Assembly: GCF_014279995.1 (NCBI RefSeq)
Contig: NZ_CP047935.1
Coordinates: 717,243-781,242, forward strand
DNA: 64,000 nt
DNA from: Synechococcus sp. BIOS-E4-1
Lineage (GTDB): Bacteria > Cyanobacteriota > Cyanobacteriia > PCC-6307 > Cyanobiaceae
Direction of reading: 5' to 3'
Shown here piece after piece: positions 8,522 through 18,125 of the stretch. Both the position numbers and the translations under genes were made by a program. A model generated the notes under the pieces. The model saw only the letters and a list, made by a program, of their open reading frames with translations. It made no database searches and was not told the DNA's origin. Within the stretch, counting starts at the first letter, position 1. Each line of letters opens with the position of its first letter.

Positions 8522-8826
8522 GGCAATTTTTGGACATGACCTTGGTATCAAAGAGAGTCCTGGACCGAACTAAGATTGAATTGAAAGATTCTTATGCTTT
8601 CGCAAATAAACAAGATTTTTGTTCAAATAAATCGGCGTTTTTGGTGAATTTGGGTTTCATTTTTAAGCTGTTTTCAATCTTTCTGGTAAAGAGCTGATTT
8701 TGAATTTCTGATCTAGGGGTTGGCTTTGAAGCGCTCGGTCTCAGCAGGAGCCCTGTCCGGCTGCTGGCGCTTCAGTCGAGGTGTTGGATGTTGCTGGCAG
8801 ATGATTGAAGCCAGCGAAGCCCATCT

Positions 8827-10170
8827 ATGGCTCAACCTGCTGAACCGTCTTCCCGAGATGCTTTGCTCTCTCGCCATGTCGCCTGGGACGTTCTTGAAGC
8901 TGTTGCGGCTGGGGCTTACGCGGATGTCGCTCTGGAGAGGGCTCTGCGTCGACGGTCTCTGGCTCCTGTCGACCGCGGATTTGTCACGGAGCTGTCCTAT
9001 GGGGCCATTCGCTGGCGTCAGTGGCTGGATGGCTGGCTGGATCGATTGGGCAAAGTTCCGGCCCGTAAGCAACCTCCGCGTTTGCGCTGGCTCCTGCACA
9101 TCGGCCTCTACCAGTTGCTGCGTATGGAGCGCATTCCTGCCTCCGCTGCGGTGAATACCACGGTGGAACTGGCCAAGCAGGGCAAGCTGGCACGTTTGGC
9201 ACCGGTGGTGAATGGACTGTTGCGTTCAGCCTTGCGAGCCCATGAGGCCGGAGAAGGCTTGGCTCTGCCCGAGGAGCCCGCGGCGGCTCTGGCGCAGCAG
9301 CATTCGCTGCCGTTATGGATCAGCCGTGGGCTGTTTCAGTGGTGTGGTTCGGAGCAGGCTGAGCGCGTAGCCAGGGCCTTCAATCAGGTGCCGCCCCTCG
9401 ATCTGCGCGTGAATCGGCTGCGTTCAACGCCTGACCAGGCGGCAGCACTGTTCGCTGAACGCAGCATTGCAACAGCTCCGATCTCAGGCTGCCCGCACGG
9501 GCTTCAGGTGCTGGAACCATCCGGTGATCTGCGCCAGTGGCCCGGTTTCAGCGAAGGCTATTGGTGTGTCCAGGACCGTGCGGCCCAGTGGGTGGCTCCA
9601 CTGCTGGATCCTCGGCCTGGTCAGCGAGTGCTGGACGCCTGTGCTGCCCCAGGAGGCAAAGCCACCCATCTGGCGGAGTTGATGGGTGACGAGGGAGAGA
9701 TCTGGGCTGTGGATCGTTCACCCGGTCGCTTGCAGCGGGTGGCTGCCAATGCCGCAAGGCTGGGCTGCAGCAGCATCCATGCTCTGGCATCCGATGCATC
9801 GCAGCTCGGGCAGGAGCGACCTGAGTGGAGGAATCGATTTGATCGGATTCTTGTCGACGCACCCTGTTCCGGCCTGGGAACCCTGGCGCGCCATCCCGAT
9901 GCTCGCTGGAGGGTGACCGAGGCGTCGGTGGCTGAATTGCTGAAACTGCAGATCGTCCTTCTGGATGGCCTGCGATCTCTACTGGCCCCAGGCGGACGCC
10001 TGGTTTACGCAACCTGCACGATTCATCCTTCAGAAAACACCGAACAGGTTCATGGCTGGCTGAAGGACCATCCTGATCTGGTGCTCGAATCAGAGCAGCA
10101 GCGCTGGCCTGATCCCAGTGGGGGGGATGGCTTTTATGCCGCGGTGATCACTGCACCGGCAGCGGCCTGA
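8827..10170 (+). CDS. rsmB: 16S rRNA (cytosine-967-C5)-methyltransferase RsmB
   Basis: A 447-residue protein with an N-terminal NusB-like RNA-binding domain (RHVAWDVLEAVAAGAYADVALERAL ... RWLLHIGLYQLLRMERIPASAAVN) and a C-terminal Rossmann AdoMet domain. Key motifs are DACAAPGGKATHLAEL (AdoMet loop), VDAPCSGLGTLARHPD (Cys that releases or binds the base) and VYATCTIHPSENTE (nucleophilic Cys). Both catalytic cysteines are present. The length fits the family. Confidence 0.95.
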   Translation: MAQPAEPSSRDALLSRHVAWDVLEAVAAGAYADVALERALRRRSLAPVDRGFVTELSYGAIRWRQWLDGWLDRLGKVPARKQPPRLRWLLHIGLYQLLRMERIPASAAVNTTVELAKQGKLARLAPVVNGLLRSALRAHEAGEGLALPEEPAAALAQQHSLPLWISRGLFQWCGSEQAERVARAFNQVPPLDLRVNRLRSTPDQAAALFAERSIATAPISGCPHGLQVLEPSGDLRQWPGFSEGYWCVQDRAAQWVAPLLDPRPGQRVLDACAAPGGKATHLAELMGDEGEIWAVDRSPGRLQRVAANAARLGCSSIHALASDASQLGQERPEWRNRFDRILVDAPCSGLGTLARHPDARWRVTEASVAELLKLQIVLLDGLRSLLAPGGRLVYATCTIHPSENTEQVHGWLKDHPDLVLESEQQRWPDPSGGDGFYAAVITAPAAA

Positions 10171-12157
10171 AGTTCTCATCAACCGGTGGACCATCATCTG
10201 GAGCGATGTAGCGCCTGGGTGGTGCGACCGGCGCGACTGGTGTGGTTTGTTCTCCGCTGCTGAAGGGCTGATCACCATTGCCACCGGTTGCTGAGTCTCC
10301 CCCTGGGGTGCGGCCCTTCTTCTTAGGCCCTTTGAAGGGGCGGTTGAGCACCGGTTTAGGAGGGAAGTTCTGGACGTTGTAGCTGCCTTTGACCTGAGTC
10401 ATGAATTGCTTCCAGGCCCAGGCAGCCTCGCCGCTGCTACTTTTGGTTTCAGCATTGTTGTCGTAGCCGAACCACACTGCGGTGGTGAGCTGTGGGATGG
10501 AGCCGATAAACCACAGGTCCCTGGCTCCTTCAGAGGTTCCGGTTTTGCCAGCTACGGGGCGATCGTCGAGGCGGGCTGCAGCACCCGTTCCTCCTGTCAC
10601 CACCCGTTGCAGCATCCAGTTCATGGCATCGGCCACCTCGCTGTCGAGTGCCCGACTGCCCTTCTCACCATCGATGCGCCTGCTCCAGAGAACGTTGTCT
10701 TCAGGGCCGCGGATCTCTTCGAAGGCCATCGGCTTCACGTACACACCGCGATTGGCCACTGCGGCATAGGCCGCGGTCATGTCGAGCACGGTCTGCTCAT
10801 AGGCGCCGATCGCCATTGGGTAGTACTTGCCGAGAGGTCGCTCGTTGCCAATGCCCAGCTTGTTTGCGGTGCTGATGATCGCGTCGAAGCCGACCTTGTC
10901 CTGAAGCTGCACGGCCACCGTGTTCAGAGAATTCTTGAGAGCGTCTGCGAGCGAAATATTGCCGAAGTATTTGTTGCGGAAATTCTTGGGGCAGTACCCG
11001 GACCAGCAGCGGGGAGAATCCACAAAGATGTCTTCCGGCTTCACTCCGGAACTGATGGCGGCGGCATAGGGAAACAGCTTGAAGGTGGATCCCGGCGAGC
11101 GCAGGCCCTGGGTTGCTCTGTTGAATTGACTGCTGCTGAAGTTCTTGCCTCCCACCATCACCCGCACCAGGCCAGTGCCGGGTTCCATCGACACGATCAC
11201 CCCTTCGGTGTTGAACGGGGCAAACTTGCGGACCACCTGCTGGGCTTTCTTCTGCCAGTCGAGGTTGAGGCTGGTGCGGATCTTCAGGCCTCCCACCTCG
11301 ATCTGCTCGGGGGTGAGCAGCTGCGGTAACTGTTGAGCAACCCAGCTGGTGAAGTAAGGCGCTGAGCTGTTGAAATATTTGGGAATGGCTGGTTTGAGAT
11401 CGAGCGGGCTGGTGCGTGCCAGCTCGGCTTCACTTGCGGTGATGAAGCCAGCCTGTCGCATCCGATTGAGCACGATGCTTCGCCGCTCCAGGGCCAGTTC
11501 GGGATTCACCAGGGGTGAATACACCGATGGAGCCGGAGGCAGGCCTGCAATCAGTGCGGCTTCCTGAAGATTGAGTTGATCCGGTGTCTTGGAGTAATAA
11601 ACCCAGGCGGCATCGGACAGCCCATAAGCGCTGGCCCCGAGATAGACATAGTTCAGGTATTGCTCGAGTATCTGCTCCTTGCTGAGCTGGCGTTCGAGTT
11701 TGTAGGCCAGCGCTGCTTCCTTGAGCTTGCGCGTGATCGTGCGGTCCTGGCTGAGGAACACCGTGCGAGCCAGTTGCTGGGTGATCGTGCTGGCGCCTTC
11801 CCGAACCGCTCTCTGGCGCACGTTGCGCACCAGGGCCCGGCCGATTCCCCAGATATCAACACCGTTGTGCTCATAAAAGCGCCGGTCTTCCGCGGCGATG
11901 AACGCCTGCTTCACGAGCAGAGGCATCTGCCCCGGTTGGATCTTCTCGCGGGTCGCCGGACCCAGTTTCTGAATCACCGCTCCGTTGCTGGCCAGCAGGG
12001 TGATGGTGCCGGGTCTGTTGAAACGGCTGATGCCGCGTGCGTCCGGGAGTGTGGCATCGAATGCTCTCACCACAGCAGATTGGGCCAGAGCCACACCACT
12101 GCCGATCACGAGGGCTGAACCGCCGATCAGGATCCAATGACGACGGGTGCGAATCAC
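10148..12157 (-). CDS. Class A penicillin-binding protein (bifunctional transglycosylase/transpeptidase)
   Basis: 669 residues: an N-terminal membrane anchor (WILIGGSALVIGSGVALA), a glycosyltransferase-51 domain (EDRRFYEHNGVD with the catalytic Glu, then EGASTITQQLARTVF and KLKEAALAYKLERQLSKEQILE), and a transpeptidase domain with SxxK (SPGSTFKLF), SxN (SLN) and KTG (AGKTGTSEGARD). The C-terminus is a Pro/Gly-rich low-complexity tail. It polymerises and crosslinks peptidoglycan in the periplasm. It overlaps the convergent rsmB by 23 bases and the chlG gene by 4 bases. Confidence 0.95.
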   Translation of the reverse strand: MIRTRRHWILIGGSALVIGSGVALAQSAVVRAFDATLPDARGISRFNRPGTITLLASNGAVIQKLGPATREKIQPGQMPLLVKQAFIAAEDRRFYEHNGVDIWGIGRALVRNVRQRAVREGASTITQQLARTVFLSQDRTITRKLKEAALAYKLERQLSKEQILEQYLNYVYLGASAYGLSDAAWVYYSKTPDQLNLQEAALIAGLPPAPSVYSPLVNPELALERRSIVLNRMRQAGFITASEAELARTSPLDLKPAIPKYFNSSAPYFTSWVAQQLPQLLTPEQIEVGGLKIRTSLNLDWQKKAQQVVRKFAPFNTEGVIVSMEPGTGLVRVMVGGKNFSSSQFNRATQGLRSPGSTFKLFPYAAAISSGVKPEDIFVDSPRCWSGYCPKNFRNKYFGNISLADALKNSLNTVAVQLQDKVGFDAIISTANKLGIGNERPLGKYYPMAIGAYEQTVLDMTAAYAAVANRGVYVKPMAFEEIRGPEDNVLWSRRIDGEKGSRALDSEVADAMNWMLQRVVTGGTGAAARLDDRPVAGKTGTSEGARDLWFIGSIPQLTTAVWFGYDNNAETKSSSGEAAWAWKQFMTQVKGSYNVQNFPPKPVLNRPFKGPKKKGRTPGGDSATGGNGDQPFSSGEQTTPVAPVAPPRRYIAPDDGPPVDENFRPLPVQ

Positions 12158-13107
12158 ATGACTTGGGTCAGAGGGCTGTGACCAATCGCTAAAGCAGTGA
12201 CCAGCATTCCAAGCACCAGAAAGGGTTGCGCGCTTGCCTGGTATTTCACGTCGTAGGCCACGGGATCACGCAGCAGCCAGATGTCCTGGAAGGTGATCTG
12301 CGGCACGATCAGAAGCACAAGAAGAACAGCAGCGAAATGCTGCCCGATTGCGATCAGCACCGCAACCATCAGCAGCTGAAAAACATCGATCATTCCAGCG
12401 CTGATCCAGCTTGCGGGGCCGATTCCGAATGCGACCGGAAGTGACTGAAGCCCGAGGGCACGGTCACCTTCAACGCTCTTGAAGTCGTTGACGACGGCGA
12501 TTCCCAGCCCAGCAAGGCTGTAGGCCAGGGTGAGCAGGGCAGTCGCCCAGGTGAGCTGACCGAATAGTGCCTGGCCTGCCCACCAGGGAAGGGCGATGTA
12601 ACTCGCACCGAGGGCATAGTTCCCAAGCCAACCGTTCTGTTTGAGTTTGAGGGGAGGCGCTGAATAGATGTAGCTGACCAAAGACCCGCCGATCGCCAGC
12701 AGGAAGAGCACAGGGATTTCATGGTTGGCCCACTGGTCGAGCCCCCAGGCCACGGCCAGTCCGCTCAGCAGCAAGACCCAGATCTGCAGCCTGACCTGTC
12801 CGAGGGAAATCGCACCGGAGGGAATCGGGCGGTAAGGCTCGTTGATCGCGTCGATTTCGCGGTCGTAGTAGTCGTTGATGGTCTGGGTGTACCCCGCCAG
12901 CAGGGGGCCGCTCATCACCATGCATGCGATGGCTGCGAGCACGTGATCAAGCCGCCATTCGTAGTTCCCGCTTGCGGCTGCACCGCAGACAACGCCCCAG
13001 ATCAAGGGGATCCAGGTGACCGGTTTCATCAGCTGCAGACGCAGCTTCCAGATGTTGGTGGTGCCGCTGGCACCTTTCATGCCGAGCAGCTGACGGGCGT
13101 CACTCAC
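12154..13107 (-). CDS. chlG: Chlorophyll synthase ChlG
   Basis: A 317-residue UbiA-family membrane prenyltransferase with about nine helices. The first Asp-rich motif (NDYYDREIDAINEPYRPIPSG) and the second (VNDFKSVEGDRALGLQSLPVAFG) bind the Mg-diphosphate of phytyl or geranylgeranyl diphosphate. The segment LKLKQNGWLGNYALGASYIALPWW is characteristic of ChlG. It attaches the phytyl tail to chlorophyllide in thylakoids. It overlaps the downstream penicillin-binding protein gene by ATGA, so both are probably cotranscribed. Confidence 0.95.
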   Translation of the reverse strand: MSDARQLLGMKGASGTTNIWKLRLQLMKPVTWIPLIWGVVCGAAASGNYEWRLDHVLAAIACMVMSGPLLAGYTQTINDYYDREIDAINEPYRPIPSGAISLGQVRLQIWVLLLSGLAVAWGLDQWANHEIPVLFLLAIGGSLVSYIYSAPPLKLKQNGWLGNYALGASYIALPWWAGQALFGQLTWATALLTLAYSLAGLGIAVVNDFKSVEGDRALGLQSLPVAFGIGPASWISAGMIDVFQLLMVAVLIAIGQHFAAVLLVLLIVPQITFQDIWLLRDPVAYDVKYQASAQPFLVLGMLVTALAIGHSPLTQVM

Positions 13108-13118
13108 AAAATCAAGCC

Positions 13119-13415
13119 TCAGGCTGCGACGATTTCATCTTCAAAGAACCAGGAGCTGGATCCATCACTCAGCTCGACGACCACTCCAATGCCTTTGCCG
13201 TCGACCGTACGGAATTCAGTCACGGTGCCGAATGCATCACTTTTCAACAGGTCAACCATGTCCTGAGGAATGCGATCACGAACCCGGGTTACGCGAACTT
13301 TGCTTCCGACCTCAATGGACTCGAGTTTCGGTGTTGGAAGAGGTTCTGAGCCGGTTAATCGTTTGATCAGATTGAGAACATTTCCCAGCATGACCTGCAA
13401 GGCTTGGAAAGACAT
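13119..13415 (-). CDS. DUF2862/PetP-like small protein
   Basis: A 98-residue protein with the SH3-like pattern [24 protein letters not shown] ... [33 protein letters not shown]. This matches the DUF2862 family that includes PetP, a small stromal-side subunit of the cyanobacterial cytochrome b6f complex. The first ATG has a good ribosome site (AAGG five bases upstream), so the N-terminal 30-residue extension is probably real and is longer than in PetP. Function as a b6f subunit is inference. Confidence 0.75.
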   Translation of the reverse strand: MSFQALQVMLGNVLNLIKRLTGSEPLPTPKLESIEVGSKVRVTRVRDRIPQDMVDLLKSDAFGTVTEFRTVDGKGIGVVVELSDGSSSWFFEDEIVAA

Positions 13416-13444
13416 TGCACCTTAACAGCCGTGTATCGAATGCC

Positions 13445-14224
13445 ATGGTCGCCCTGCGCCTGATTCCCTGTCTTGATGTCGCCAAGGGGCGCGTGGTGAA
13501 GGGAGTGAATTTCGTGGGACTTCGCGATGCGGGAGATCCTGTCGAGTTGGCCTGCCGTTACAGCCAGGCCGGTGCGGATGAACTCGTGTTTCTGGATATC
13601 GCGGCTAGTCATGAGGGCCGAGCCACCCTGGTGGAGATGGTCCGCAGAACATCGGATCAGGTCACCATTCCCTTCACGGTTGGTGGCGGCATCGCCTCGG
13701 TGGAGGGCATCACCGAGCTGCTGCGGGCCGGTGCTGACAAGGTCAGCCTCAACTCCTCAGCAGTGCGAAGGCCGGAGCTGGTCAAGGAGGGAGCGGATCG
13801 CTTTGGTTGTCAATGCATCGTGGTTGCCATTGATGCTCGCCGCCGGGATGAAGGCGGATGGGATGTGTATGTGAAGGGTGGTCGTGAGAACACCGGCCTA
13901 GATGTGATCACCTGGGCACGGCGGGTCGCTGCACTCGGAGCCGGCGAGATCCTGCTCACATCCATGGATGGTGATGGCACCCAGGCGGGCTATGACCTGG
14001 AGCTCACGCGGGCGGTCGCACAGGCCGTTCCCGTGCCTGTGATCGCTTCCGGAGGCGCCGGTTGTCTTGATCACATCGCTGCGGCTCTTGACTCCGGCCC
14101 GGATGGAGGCCAGGCATCCGCTGCGCTGCTGGCATCCCTGCTTCATGACGGAATCCTCACCGTTGAGGCGATTAAGGCGGATTTGCTCAGTCGAGGCCTG
14201 ATGATCCGGCCTTTGGAGGCTTGA
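13445..14224 (+). CDS. hisF: Imidazole glycerol phosphate synthase subunit HisF
   Basis: A 259-residue TIM-barrel cyclase. It starts [20 protein letters not shown] with the catalytic Asp of the first strand, carries VAIDARR with the second catalytic Asp, and has the phosphate-binding VGGGI and IASGGAG loops. It uses ammonia from HisH to form IGP and AICAR in histidine synthesis. An in-frame TTG lies 30 bases upstream, but the family starts at this ATG. Confidence 0.96.
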   Translation: MVALRLIPCLDVAKGRVVKGVNFVGLRDAGDPVELACRYSQAGADELVFLDIAASHEGRATLVEMVRRTSDQVTIPFTVGGGIASVEGITELLRAGADKVSLNSSAVRRPELVKEGADRFGCQCIVVAIDARRRDEGGWDVYVKGGRENTGLDVITWARRVAALGAGEILLTSMDGDGTQAGYDLELTRAVAQAVPVPVIASGGAGCLDHIAAALDSGPDGGQASAALLASLLHDGILTVEAIKADLLSRGLMIRPLEA

Positions 14225-14529
14225 TTTCTCTTAATGTGTGTGGAACTTTTCTTCACAGTTGGATTCCCTTAGTGCATCTCCCGCTTTCCACGATTGAGGC
14301 ACTGAAGGTTTCTTCTGGTCAGCCATTGATTCCCTCGAGCTGGGTGCTGCCCCTTGGCATTTTGCTTGTGTTCGTGGTGATCGCCCTTGTGGGCTGGGCT
14401 CTTCAGTTGATGCAAGCCGCCATGGATCAGGGAGAGTTTTCGCTCATGCTGGCTGGCTGCATGGTCTGTTCAGCCGCAGTTGGAATCGCCACGGTGATGG
14501 TTATGACGCTCAGTGGCCTGCCGCTTTGA
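14221..14529 (+). CDS. Small two-helix membrane protein, unknown
   Basis: Up to 102 residues with helices near residues 40-62 and 77-97. The annotated start is a TTG overlapping the hisF TGA; a GTG at 14272 ([11 protein letters not shown]) is an alternative. It ends overlapping the start of the next methyltransferase gene by four bases, so hisF, this gene and menG look like one transcript. No family recognised. Confidence 0.6.
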   Translation: MISLNVCGTFLHSWIPLVHLPLSTIEALKVSSGQPLIPSSWVLPLGILLVFVVIALVGWALQLMQAAMDQGEFSLMLAGCMVCSAAVGIATVMVMTLSGLPL

Positions 14530-15227
14530 AACCCGGCGATGCAGAAGCTGTTGAACAGTTGTTTAACGAGGCTGCGCCCAGCTACGACAGGCTGAACGAT
14601 TGGCTGAGCTTCGGACTCCATCGCCAGTGGAAGCGACAGATGGTGCTGCAGCTTGCACCGCGGCCAGGAGAGCAATGGCTGGATCTGTGTTGCGGAACGG
14701 GTGATCTGGCCCTCGCTCTGGCACGCCGTTTGAGACCTGGCGGGGGCGTGGTTGGTGTGGATGCGGCGGCTGCTCCTCTGGCGATCGCGGCCCAGCGATC
14801 AGCGCGGGAACCATGGCTGCCGGTGCACTGGCAGCAGGGCGATGCTCTGAATCTGGAACTGCAGGATGCCTGCGCCGATGGGGCGTTGATGGCCTATGGA
14901 TTGCGCAATCTGGCTGATCCGGCTGCTGGCCTCAGGGAGCTTCGGCGCGTGTTGCGTGAGGGAGGCCGCGCCGGTCTGCTGGATTTCAACCGACCGCCGT
15001 CTGGCACTGCTGCGGCTGTGTTCCAACGGACTTACCTGCGCAGAGTGGTGGTTCCTGTTGCGTCTAGGGCCGGCCTTGCCGATCACTACGCCTATCTCGA
15101 AGCGAGCCTCATGCGTTTCCCCGATGGACCCGCACAGCAGCATTTGGCACTCGACGCCGGCTTCCGCGAAGCCTGCCATCGCCCGTTGGCAGGTGGCCTG
15201 ATGGGCCTTCTCACGGTTTGGGCCTGA
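14526..15227 (+). CDS. menG: UbiE/MenG-type demethylquinone methyltransferase
   Basis: A 233-residue class I AdoMet methyltransferase. It begins (TTG start) [36 protein letters not shown], the UbiE/MenG N-terminal signature, followed by WLDLCCGTGDLALAL (AdoMet loop). In cyanobacteria the enzyme makes phylloquinone by C-methylation of demethylphylloquinone. Substrate choice between phylloquinone and plastoquinone precursors follows from organism, not from sequence. Confidence 0.9.
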   Translation: MKPGDAEAVEQLFNEAAPSYDRLNDWLSFGLHRQWKRQMVLQLAPRPGEQWLDLCCGTGDLALALARRLRPGGGVVGVDAAAAPLAIAAQRSAREPWLPVHWQQGDALNLELQDACADGALMAYGLRNLADPAAGLRELRRVLREGGRAGLLDFNRPPSGTAAAVFQRTYLRRVVVPVASRAGLADHYAYLEASLMRFPDGPAQQHLALDAGFREACHRPLAGGLMGLLTVWA

Positions 15228-15312
15228 AAGATTAATCCCCCGGCGCAGCTCGCTTGCGACAAGTGAGACCGATGAACTATGAAGGAATGATTAAGAAGCG
15301 GGGGAGAAACGC

Positions 15313-15660
15313 ATGGCCTTTCCGTTGCCGTCTCTGCTGTCCTCCATTGAGGATTTGCTGGATGAAGTCCAGTGGCTGGACGGGATGATCCTGGTCACCG
15401 ACGCACAGAAGGCCACCTTCGTTTCCTTTTCTCAGGTGGATCCTGTGCTGCGCCGTCTGCGTTCTCGGCCCAGAGGTGCGGAGGTGGCTGAAAAGCTCTG
15501 CATGTCGCTGCTGGAAACCCACGGCAAAGGGGCCAGCAAGCCCGTTCTGGTGTTTCAGGGTGATGGCAGTTTCTGGCTGGGCACCATGGGTCCGGGTCGC
15601 AGTCATCCCCATCGGCATCATGCGATCGCCCATCTGCGCCGCTGCCTTTCCTTGAGCTGA
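15313..15660 (+). CDS. Hypothetical soluble protein
   Basis: A 115-residue protein with no membrane segment, an N-terminal helical part (SLLSSIEDLLDEVQWLDGMILV) and a C-terminal His/Arg cluster (GRSHPHRHHAIAHLRR). I do not recognise the family. It is the last host gene before the integrated element. Confidence 0.6.
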   Translation: MAFPLPSLLSSIEDLLDEVQWLDGMILVTDAQKATFVSFSQVDPVLRRLRSRPRGAEVAEKLCMSLLETHGKGASKPVLVFQGDGSFWLGTMGPGRSHPHRHHAIAHLRRCLSLS

Positions 15661-15799
15661 GCTGCCGAGGCGGCTCTGACGAGAGAATGCATCGGATTGG
15701 CTCCAGCGCACGGATGCATTTTCAGGACAGAAAGACAACATTCGATTTTGTCCTTGAGATCCGTTGCAACTACTGGCTTGGGTGATTAGCCTGTCTCAA

Positions 15800-15821
15800 C
15801 TGTTAAACAACTGTTGAACAG
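15800..15821 (+). repeat. Left attachment-site repeat (attL core)
   Basis: A 22-bp sequence (CTGTTAA then ACAACTGTTGAACAG) that recurs with two differences at 55379-55400. It is also nearly its own reverse complement (18 of 22 positions), as expected for a crossover core with two recombinase half-sites. It sits immediately before the integrase start. Confidence 0.7.
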
Positions 15822-15833
15822 GGTTGCACTTAC

Positions 15834-17090
15834 GTGAAAATCCTCGAGAGCATCCGCCTGATGGGCGGGGATTTGCTGATTCAGCGGTTCGATGACCGAC
15901 CTAATTATCAAGCACGTCTGTACGACCGCAAGAACAGGCGTTACATCACGCGTTCTCTGCGCACGACCGACCAGGCAGTAGCGACTGACAGGGCAATAGC
16001 CCTTTGGCGGGAGTCGATGCCCTTGATTGAGGCCAATGTGCCGTTGAAAGCAGGGTCAATCGCCGCCTGCATCGAGGATTACTACGCGTATCAGCAGCGG
16101 AGGGTGGAAGCAGGGGAGATACAGGCAGGCGCACTGCGGGATTCAAGGGCACAGCTCTCTGTTGCTTTGATTTATTGCGGCTTGCAGGAGCTGACCCTGC
16201 TGACTCACGTCCAAGCGCACAGCTTCAACGAGTTTTTGCCCTGGCGTCGGGACAAATCACTGCTGATCACCACTGGTAAGGCAGGGATTATGCGCCGTTC
16301 GTCCCTCAATAAAGGGATCAGGGAGCTGCGGATGTGGTGGAAGTGGGTGAAGGCACAGCGATTGAGCGAGGTCGAGCTTGAAATCAAAGAGCTTTCCACC
16401 AGACGGGAGGAACCACGGCAACGCAACGTGGCATTCACAGATGCCGACTGGAAAAAGCTCCTTGCAGAGCTGAAACGCTGGGCTTTTACCGAAGCGAAAG
16501 GCCCTGACTGGAAGATCAAGAGGATGCGTCCAGTGCATTGGTTCGGAAGAAGGAACTTCTTCTACCTGATGCAGATGCTTGTGCTGTCAGGCCTGCGTCC
16601 ACAGGAAGCAACCCAGATCATCACGTGGAATGACCTGAAATTCCGCAATCAAGGGGCGAATGCTACAGCTAGAGCGCTTGATTCTGCTCTTGTCATCCGC
16701 GTTCGCAACGATCAAGGCAAAGGTTCGCGTTCAGTTGCAACGAATGCAGGGGTATTGCTGAAAGCCTTCAAGAAATACTCGAATGATTGGAGAAAAGAGA
16801 ATGGTTACCCACAGATCAAAGGATCTGACTTGGTATTTGCGTATCCCCCAAGTAATAAGGCGTACTCATACACTCATTACGGGAAAATGTTTCGTGATCG
16901 ACTCCGTCACATTGGATTAGAGGGTAAGGGCTACACAATCCGCTCAACAAGAGCGACATACATCACTGATCGTCTAGCTGAAGGTAAGGCTCCGTACATC
17001 GTCGCCCGTAATTGTGGGCATGACTTGAAAGTCATGATGAGAGACTACGAACAGCTCAATGAAGATCAGTTGATCAACGAATTGTTGTAG
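15834..17090 (+). CDS. int: Tyrosine-type site-specific integrase
   Basis: A 418-residue recombinase. The N-terminal half is a basic arm/core-binding region with an AP2-like start (RFDDRPNYQARLYDRKNRRYITRSL). The catalytic domain has the first Arg in LVLSGLRPQEATQI, a second box YTIRSTRATYITDRL (usual His replaced by Ser), CGHDLKVMMRDYEQL with the late His and the presumed nucleophilic Tyr. All key residues except the box-II His are as expected. The start is a GTG 13 bases after attL. It would catalyse integration and excision of this element. Confidence 0.93.
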   Translation: MKILESIRLMGGDLLIQRFDDRPNYQARLYDRKNRRYITRSLRTTDQAVATDRAIALWRESMPLIEANVPLKAGSIAACIEDYYAYQQRRVEAGEIQAGALRDSRAQLSVALIYCGLQELTLLTHVQAHSFNEFLPWRRDKSLLITTGKAGIMRRSSLNKGIRELRMWWKWVKAQRLSEVELEIKELSTRREEPRQRNVAFTDADWKKLLAELKRWAFTEAKGPDWKIKRMRPVHWFGRRNFFYLMQMLVLSGLRPQEATQIITWNDLKFRNQGANATARALDSALVIRVRNDQGKGSRSVATNAGVLLKAFKKYSNDWRKENGYPQIKGSDLVFAYPPSNKAYSYTHYGKMFRDRLRHIGLEGKGYTIRSTRATYITDRLAEGKAPYIVARNCGHDLKVMMRDYEQLNEDQLINELL

Positions 17091-17113
17091 CGATACTGCG
17101 TAGCTCGCTGTAT

Positions 17114-17209
17114 CTAAAGAGTTGAGTGTCCTTCTCGGTATCCAATCACTGTGATCAAAGTAATGATCGATATAAGTGCGCATACACCAACCCAATCGAC
17201 TTCAGTCAT
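17114..17209 (-). CDS. 31-residue single-helix membrane peptide (candidate)
   Basis: From the ATG at 17209 (MTEVDWVGVCALISIITLITVIG...) the frame encodes one membrane helix with a short charged tail (YREGHSTL). An AAGG lies seven bases upstream of the ATG. It is followed upstream on the minus strand by the hairpin at 17312-17336, the same layout as the other small genes of this array. It is convergent with the integrase. Coding status is uncertain because of its size. Confidence 0.4.
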   Translation of the reverse strand: MTEVDWVGVCALISIITLITVIGYREGHSTL

Positions 17210-17311
17210 CCGCCAACCTTCGCTTTCTTCATGTTCAGCGTAGGACAGATGAGCGATTGTCACAAGGCGTGGAAACCGAATGAAATGTTGAGGCTTTGAG
17301 AAATAAGAAAG

Positions 17312-17336
17312 AATGCCCTCCGCTAGGGAGGGCATT
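17312..17336 (-). terminator. Array hairpin 1 (loop CTAGC)
   Basis: Read on the minus strand the stem is AATGCCCTCC / GGAGGGCATT around CTAGC, followed by TTTCTT. It lies just after the stop of the gene ending at 17376. First member of a family of hairpins with different stems and a constant CTA-x-C loop. Confidence 0.75.
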
Positions 17337-17375
17337 GAAATTATTGAATGAGACGAGGCGAGTGAGCCAGAGGCG

Positions 17376-18053
17376 CTATGCCTGGCGAACCTCGGCGAGA
17401 AGCTGGTCAAGCTCTTCTTCAGGTACATCGAAAGGAACTTCTTCCTCATCAACCTGCTGGGTTAGTTGAGGTGAATCCTCATTCTCTTGAGCAGTTCCAT
17501 TTGCCCAAGAGATTGCATCAAGCATGTCGTCGTAACCCATCTTGCCTTTGCCGAACTCCTCTTTGGGAATGTCGACACGGTGGAATGCACCTTGTTCAAC
17601 GTATTGAACGTTGACGAACGTTGCCCTCCCCTTGGGTGCAAGAGTGATGGTGAGCTGATCACCAAGCTGCTTGCGCGTTAGGTACTTGAGCTGAAGCAAG
17701 AAGCTTGAAGCTGTCCAGCTGTTGAGCGATGTGCGGTACACATACGATGTGCCATCAGCAGCGATGACACGGACAAGTAACTTGTCGACAGGATCAAAGG
17801 ACTCATAGGTTTGAGTGATGATCTTGAGGTCAACCAGCCAGCAGCGCAGGGAGTTAGGCATCCAGAGTTTGGAGCCATCGTCGAGCAGCATGTATGCCGC
17901 ACGGCCTTGACTTTCAGGACAGCTACCACCAATGAAGAGCGTGGTCATCATCGATTGCTGAAGCTGTTCCTCTCCTTCATCGAGGAAACCAGTGACGCCT
18001 TGAGCCAGGTTGTTGATGCCGAGCTCGTCAGTTGGAACGACTGCGATAGTCAT
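17376..18053 (-). CDS. Unknown soluble protein with acidic tail, first gene of small-gene array
   Basis: 225 residues from the ATG at 18053 (MTIAVVPTDELGINNL); the open frame extends nine codons further. It is predicted mixed alpha/beta with a strongly acidic C-terminus (DEEEVPFDVPEEELDQLL). An acidic tail of this kind is seen in ssDNA-binding and other DNA-mimic proteins, but no OB-fold pattern is clear and I do not assign a function. It is flanked on both sides by array hairpins. Confidence 0.75.
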   Translation of the reverse strand: MTIAVVPTDELGINNLAQGVTGFLDEGEEQLQQSMMTTLFIGGSCPESQGRAAYMLLDDGSKLWMPNSLRCWLVDLKIITQTYESFDPVDKLLVRVIAADGTSYVYRTSLNSWTASSFLLQLKYLTRKQLGDQLTITLAPKGRATFVNVQYVEQGAFHRVDIPKEEFGKGKMGYDDMLDAISWANGTAQENEDSPQLTQQVDEEEVPFDVPEEELDQLLAEVRQA

Positions 18054-18102
18054 TGAGTATCTAGCGATTGAAGTTCTCAAGAAGAGAACACCAAGGAATG
18101 AA

Positions 18103-18119
18103 GCCCGCGCTAGGCGGGC
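18103..18119 (-). terminator. Array hairpin 2 (loop CTAGC)
   Basis: On the minus strand GCCCGC-CTAGC-GCGGGC followed by TTCATT and then GGTGTTCTC with a second small hairpin (GTTCTC/GAGAAC) before the next start codon. Confidence 0.75.
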
Positions 18120-18125
18120 ATTGGT